From NCBI GenBank assembly GCA_030748775.1, contig JASMLH010000008.1:1-49894 (forward strand): a stretch of 49,894 bases of DNA, read 5' to 3'. The position numbers were made by a program, and so were the translations under genes. This document shows, piece by piece, positions 44,953-49,894 of the stretch. Below the pieces are notes generated by a model that worked only from the letters and a program-made list of their open reading frames with translations, was not told where the DNA came from and made no database searches. Positions within the stretch are counted from its first letter, which is position 1; each line of letters opens with the position of its first letter. This stretch comes from Candidatus Thalassarchaeaceae archaeon. GTDB lineage: Archaea > Thermoplasmatota > Poseidoniia > Poseidoniales > Thalassarchaeaceae.

Positions 44953-45081
44953 CCTACCCGTTCTGGCCTAGACGGAGTCGGATGAAGGTTGCCTAAGCTG
45001 AGAGTAAATAATGCCAAGATGACGGTCAATGTTCTTGGACGGTCGAGTTCGAGTGAGTAATACCGTGGAGGAGCTGGTGAG

Positions 45082-48000
45082 ATGTCAGTAGGCTTAGAGA
45101 ACCTTGCAATGGACTCCAAGAGGCTAGAGCAAGAGCGGGACTCCTATCAAAATAGACTGGATGAGGAGATAGATGCCGTCTATAGGATAGCTGCCGAAGC
45201 CAAGAAGAAAGGGCTTGACTTCTCGGATGAAATAGAAATCCCACGTGCATCGGACCTGGCAAGCAGAACGCAGAAGCTGATGGAACGTTACCTCAACCCG
45301 GACTCAGAAAATAAGGACAGTCTGCCGCTAGACATTGAAGAATTGCTTCGCGATCTGCTAGATTCGCATGACAGGGAGGCTGCTGCGATAATGATTTCGC
45401 GATCTGTGACCAAGCAGATGTTCGCGAAGACGGGAGATAGGAGGAAATCTATCGATTCAGGACTAAGAGTGGGCCTAGCGGTCCTAACGGAAGCAGTACT
45501 CGTTGCCCCATTGGATGGAATCGGTGATGTTCGAATCATGAATAATTCTGACGGGTCAGAGTTTCTCTCCATAGACTTCTGTGGTCCGATAAGGGCCGCA
45601 GGAGGTACTGCTCAGGCGATGGGCGTTCTCATTGGTGATATTCTGAGAAGAGAGCTTGGAGTCGGACGTTACAAACCAACAGTACCAGAGGTGGAGAGGG
45701 TTAAGGAAGAGTTCGGACTATACCGAATGAACCTCCAGTATAGGCCCCAGCCTGAAGAGACCGAAGTCATTGTCAACGCATGTCCAGTAATGATCAACGG
45801 AGAAGAGACCGAGAGGATGGAATGCGCTGGCTACAAAGAAGTAAGGAATGTAGTCAATGAAAATGGGACCTATAGAACTCGGGTTAGGGGAGGGGTGATG
45901 TTGGTAATCGGAGAGGGTCTATGCCTGAAAGCACCAAAGATTCAGACCCACACCGAAAGGTTGGATGTCCCAGGATGGGGATTCATCTCACAATTTGCAG
46001 AAAAGGGAAAGAGTTCCAAGACTGAAGACAAGTCGGAAAAGAGTCGTTTGATAACCAAAGAAGATCGTTACATGGGAGATGTTATTGCAGGAAGGCCGAT
46101 CTTTGGAGAGCCCAGAGAGCCAGGTGGGTTCCGCCTCAGATATGGAAGGAGTAGAGCGACTGGGCTGGCAGCGGCTGGACTTAATCCCATTACGATGGAG
46201 GTGATGGGCGGATTCCTATCAGTTGGTACTCAGATGAAAATCGAGGGACCGGGAAAAGCCTGCGCAGTGACGCCGTGTACGGAAATCGATGGTCCCACTG
46301 TTCTACTCAGGGACGGTTCATTCGTTAGAATTGAGACTGCTGAGCAATGGGAGGAGTGCAAAGATGAACTGGAGTGCATTTGGGACTCAGGGGAGATTCT
46401 GATTGGATTCGGGGAGTTCCTTGAGAACAACAAGAGCCTCGTCCCTTCATCATACTCAATTGACTGGTGGGCTGCAGACGTTGCAGAGTCTATTGACTCA
46501 CACGAGAAGGTAGAGGATTTTTCCGAGATGGTTAGCATTCCCCGAAGTTCACTACCCCCTGGCATTCCTTTCAATGGTGCAATAGAAAGAGGAGGGGAAA
46601 GTTCTCTGGAAAGGGCATGGAGGCATAGAGATTGGATTTCATTCCTCAAGTCACTAGAGCTGAACTGGGATCAGGTGTGCAATATCTCTGAATCCCTAGG
46701 TGCTGCCGTACCACCACCTTGGAACTTGTGGTGGTCCGACTTACCAGTCCAATTCGTAACTCCGCTAATCAAGTCGCTACTGGAGAAGGGCGTAGTGGAA
46801 TCATCCACACTGCGGATTCGAGATGTAGTCGGTGATTGGCCAAACGGAAGCAGGGAAGATTTGGGAATCGGGTCGCCCCTTCTGGATGATTGCCCCGATT
46901 GGACCAGAGAAGGCGAGCATGGTCTAGTCAAGTCATCACTGATGACATTGGGACTGGAGCACAGGCACGAAGATAGAGATATTGTGGTTCCCAAATTCTG
47001 GGAGGGTCTATTCGAGGGGCTGGGCATTGAGAATTCTACCAATGGCCTTCGCTTGAGAGTTGATTCATCCCAACATGTTTCAGAAATCGTGAACAGAGTA
47101 TCTGCTGCCAAGGAGATTGTGATTCAAGAGGGGCAGGAATCGTCAGAATTGGACATTGCCAAGTCGAGCCTCGAAGACTACCTTGTTGAGCGTTCTCTGA
47201 TGTTGGTAAGGAGGATTTCAGTGCTGAGATGGGAGGACTCGGTGCCCTGTAGAGTGGGAGCCAGGATGGGTAGGCCAGAGAAATCAGGAGCCAGAGAGAT
47301 GAAGCCCCTGGTTCACTCTCTCTTCCCCATAAGGGATTATGGTGGGCCACAGAGACTGCTATCAGAGGCATCCTCGAAAGGTTCCATCAGAGTAGTAATG
47401 GGCCCAAGGAAATGTAAAAAATGCGGGAAAGAGTCGTCACATCTCTCCTGCCACAACAGGCCTGATCCAAGCGTCCCAATAGAGTGTGGCGGAAAGACGA
47501 CCGGCGCTGGAAGGAGAAGGGGCAATTCAAGGAGGAAAGGAGAGAGGACGGCGGTAAATCTCGCTCCTATACTGGAAGTGAAGAGGAGAGGTTTGGGGCT
47601 CGACAAGATTCCTGGAAAAATCAAAGCAGTAAAGGGACTAATGTCCGAGGACCAGTCCCCTGAGCCCCTTGAGAAAGGGATTCTAAGAGCGAAGCACGGA
47701 GTCTCGGTTTTCAGGGATGGGACATCTAGGTTCGACATGAGCGATGTTCCGGTTTCTCACTTCAGGCCATGCGAGATTGGAACAAGTTGGAAGAGACTGG
47801 TCGAGTTGGGTTACTCACACGATGTAAGGGGTGACGTCGTGAAAAGTGATGATCAGGTTCTCGAGCTATTTCCTCAGGACTTCATTCCATCCAGCTTGTC
47901 TGCGGAGTATCTCCTAGCCACGTGCTCTTTCATTGATGATCTGCTAGTTCGTTTCTACGGTAAGGAGCCGTTCTATGGTGCCAAAGAGATTAGTGACATA

Positions 48001-48936
48001 GTTGGGCATGTAGCAATTGGCCTTGCACCTCACACTTCTGGTGGAGTTGCGTGCCGGATAATCGGATGGACGGATGCATCGGCAGGATACGCTCATCCAC
48101 TATTCCACGCGGCTAAGAGGAGGAATTGTGACGGAGACGAAGACAGCATCATGATGCTGATGGATGGGTTGCTCAACTTCTCCCAGTCTATCCTTCCCGC
48201 AAACCGGGGCGGCAGAATGGATGCGCCTCTGGTTCTAACTACTCGACTTAACCCGAGCGAGATCGACAAAGAGGCCCTGAACGTAGACTGCTCCTGGGGG
48301 TACACCAGGGATTTTTTCGAAGCGACACTCGGACAGCCCCACTCGAGAGAGGCGCGAGGCATGGTTGACCTGGTAGAGGACCGTCTGGGGACAATTGGGG
48401 AGATCAGGGGGTATGGGTGGACTCATGATTCCGGGCCTCTTGATGCTGGGCCAAGGAACTCTTCATACAAGACGCTAGTCACAATGAAAGACAAGCTGGA
48501 TAAGCAGTTGGAGCTCGGAGAAATGCTGAGATCCGTGAGCGTCAGAGGAGTGGCGAAGCAAGTAATCGAGTCGCACTTCCTTCCCGATATGAGAGGTAAC
48601 CTGATGGCATTCACTAGGCAGAAGGTCAGATGCGTCAAGTGTGGAGAGTCCTACAGGAGAATGCCTCTGGCAGGAAAATGCATCAGCGAAGAAGCATCGC
48701 AGCGCTCTGGAGGGTTCTCAGGAGGTTCCAGTAATGGTTCGTCTTGTGGTGGAAACGTGGTACTCACCGTATCCGAGGGTGCGGTTAGGAAGTACATCAA
48801 AATCACAGAAGAAGTGATGGACGAGTATGGGGTGGACGACTACACCAAGCATAGGGTTGGTTGGATGGCTTCCAGCGTTGACTCGTTGTTCAACAACGAC
48901 AGGGTAACGGTGATGACCCTAGAAGATTTCATCTGA
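45082..48936 (+). CDS. polC: DNA polymerase II (PolD) large subunit DP2
   Basis: CGPIRAAGGTAQAMGVLIGDILRRELG; RYGRSRATGLAAAGLNPITMEVMGGFLSVGTQMKIEGPGKA; RNCDGDEDSIMMLMDGLLNFSQSILPANRGGRMDAPLVLTTRLNPSEID; CVKCGESYRRMPLAGKC zinc motif. Confidence 0.97.
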   Translation: MSVGLENLAMDSKRLEQERDSYQNRLDEEIDAVYRIAAEAKKKGLDFSDEIEIPRASDLASRTQKLMERYLNPDSENKDSLPLDIEELLRDLLDSHDREAAAIMISRSVTKQMFAKTGDRRKSIDSGLRVGLAVLTEAVLVAPLDGIGDVRIMNNSDGSEFLSIDFCGPIRAAGGTAQAMGVLIGDILRRELGVGRYKPTVPEVERVKEEFGLYRMNLQYRPQPEETEVIVNACPVMINGEETERMECAGYKEVRNVVNENGTYRTRVRGGVMLVIGEGLCLKAPKIQTHTERLDVPGWGFISQFAEKGKSSKTEDKSEKSRLITKEDRYMGDVIAGRPIFGEPREPGGFRLRYGRSRATGLAAAGLNPITMEVMGGFLSVGTQMKIEGPGKACAVTPCTEIDGPTVLLRDGSFVRIETAEQWEECKDELECIWDSGEILIGFGEFLENNKSLVPSSYSIDWWAADVAESIDSHEKVEDFSEMVSIPRSSLPPGIPFNGAIERGGESSLERAWRHRDWISFLKSLELNWDQVCNISESLGAAVPPPWNLWWSDLPVQFVTPLIKSLLEKGVVESSTLRIRDVVGDWPNGSREDLGIGSPLLDDCPDWTREGEHGLVKSSLMTLGLEHRHEDRDIVVPKFWEGLFEGLGIENSTNGLRLRVDSSQHVSEIVNRVSAAKEIVIQEGQESSELDIAKSSLEDYLVERSLMLVRRISVLRWEDSVPCRVGARMGRPEKSGAREMKPLVHSLFPIRDYGGPQRLLSEASSKGSIRVVMGPRKCKKCGKESSHLSCHNRPDPSVPIECGGKTTGAGRRRGNSRRKGERTAVNLAPILEVKRRGLGLDKIPGKIKAVKGLMSEDQSPEPLEKGILRAKHGVSVFRDGTSRFDMSDVPVSHFRPCEIGTSWKRLVELGYSHDVRGDVVKSDDQVLELFPQDFIPSSLSAEYLLATCSFIDDLLVRFYGKEPFYGAKEISDIVGHVAIGLAPHTSGGVACRIIGWTDASAGYAHPLFHAAKRRNCDGDEDSIMMLMDGLLNFSQSILPANRGGRMDAPLVLTTRLNPSEIDKEALNVDCSWGYTRDFFEATLGQPHSREARGMVDLVEDRLGTIGEIRGYGWTHDSGPLDAGPRNSSYKTLVTMKDKLDKQLELGEMLRSVSVRGVAKQVIESHFLPDMRGNLMAFTRQKVRCVKCGESYRRMPLAGKCISEEASQRSGGFSGGSSNGSSCGGNVVLTVSEGAVRKYIKITEEVMDEYGVDDYTKHRVGWMASSVDSLFNNDRVTVMTLEDFI

Positions 48937-49894
48937 CTATAGTTCACTAGTAATGATCCCCACTGGATCACCGAAGAGGACCAATGGGATTATCGAGACA
49001 AACAGGTATACCAAGAAGGGGTGCTTGTTTGCCACCCAGGCACTGTGGATGCCCATGGAATCTAGGTCTTCTAGAACCCTCGAAACCTCATCATCTGAGT
49101 TGGGGCCACTCGAGGGGAGTATCCTGTTTACGACCTTCTTGCTGCCCTCGTGTTCGATAACGTCAGTGAGAAGCCATGACCGGCCTTTGCCAATCTCGGA
49201 TATTGGCCTCTTGGTGGAGTGCCATGCCATCTTCAGGTCAGAAAGCGAAGAGATGTTTCCGCGTGCGGCATTCTGGATGAATAGGGTCGGTGGGGCTAGC
49301 AGAAAGGCGGCCCCTGCCCACAGGAACATAGCCATCGATGGAGGGATACTGAAAATTACCCCTTCTGAAGGGAAAACCGGCTCGGGCAGGAAGGCCCATG
49401 AAGGTAATATCACTGTGACCAGAATCAACGCCTTTGCATCGGCTCCGCCTTGGATTATCCTAAGCCTCCATGCCATTAGGAAAAATAGCGTTGTTACTAT
49501 TGCCCCGAGGAGCGACCACCATAGGGTGGTCTCTGGTGACTCATTACCTAGAACCAGAGCAATGAAATCGGTATCCGAGTGGTTCGCTGCCCCGCCGATT
49601 AGTCCAACCAGTCCAACTGCGTATACGATGGACAGGGAATACTGTTCCTTTGTCCACGCAGAGGTTTTTCTCAGATCAGGTGGGTCGAACATGCAAAGCG
49701 ACGACGTTGCCAATAGCGCTACCGACATGCAATAGTTGAGGAGAGTGGTATCGATGATTGCCAGTTCCATGAAAAGAATTGCAGCAGAAGGAACCGCCCA
49801 TTTCAACCAATGAGAGTCATTGACCATCAATGTGGAGTAGTCAGACCTAGCAGCCAATGCAAGGCAGCAGAATAATATCAAGACGCGTGCCCAA
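48937..49894 (-). CDS. Prepilin/preflagellin peptidase-like A24 family membrane protein (5' end likely beyond right edge)
   Basis: AARSDYSTLMVND (first Asp) and RIIQGGADAKALILVTV (GxxD) motifs with multiple TM helices; frame open to window end. Confidence 0.7.
   Translation of the reverse strand, partial: WARVLILFCCLALAARSDYSTLMVNDSHWLKWAVPSAAILFMELAIIDTTLLNYCMSVALLATSSLCMFDPPDLRKTSAWTKEQYSLSIVYAVGLVGLIGGAANHSDTDFIALVLGNESPETTLWWSLLGAIVTTLFFLMAWRLRIIQGGADAKALILVTVILPSWAFLPEPVFPSEGVIFSIPPSMAMFLWAGAAFLLAPPTLFIQNAARGNISSLSDLKMAWHSTKRPISEIGKGRSWLLTDVIEHEGSKKVVNRILPSSGPNSDDEVSRVLEDLDSMGIHSAWVANKHPFLVYLFVSIIPLVLFGDPVGIITSEL

Noticed and set aside
45082-48936. Intein in PolD large subunit (1284 aa)
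   Set aside because: The common insertion region RNCDGDEDSIMMLMDGLLNF is uninterrupted and no intein splice or LAGLIDADG-like motifs are visible.
1-49894. CRISPR arrays, transposons, rRNA, tRNA genes
   Set aside because: No regularly spaced repeats, transposase motifs or rRNA/tRNA signatures seen by reading; tRNAscan/CRISPR tools not available.

Overview
Compact, almost fully coding archaeal chromosome segment. It carries archaeal S13-S4-S11-RpoD, DNA polymerase D large subunit, pantoate kinase and type II methionine aminopeptidase, mixed with many bacterial-type genes: ATP-type PEPCK, MaeB, homodimeric-type AceE, bacterial-type LeuRS, class II fumarase, BolA/monothiol glutaredoxin. The mix resembles a marine Euryarchaeota (Poseidoniales/MGII-like) genome; that taxonomic guess is inference. 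I support about 35 protein genes and see no rRNA, tRNA, CRISPR array or obvious transposon. The most interesting items are: (1) a ~0.7 kb non-coding, purine-skewed, highly structured region at ~41.1-41.78 kb, with a 22-nt direct repeat and competing GNRA/UUCG hairpins, which looks like an undescribed large structured RNA; (2) a class II fumarase with an in-frame N-terminal ribbon-helix-helix (CopG-like) DNA-binding domain; (3) three tandem hairpins in the 5' leader of the S13 operon, the last placing the G-rich SD-like sequence in its loop; (4) an archaeal homolog of the human CDIN1/C15orf41 TPD-type PD-(D/E)XK nuclease; (5) an adjacent BolA + CGFS glutaredoxin pair; (6) a small LETM1-like protein; (7) a winged-helix + STAND ATPase; (8) competing inverted repeats upstream of leuS. 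Nothing was computed or searched against databases; family calls come from reading motifs.
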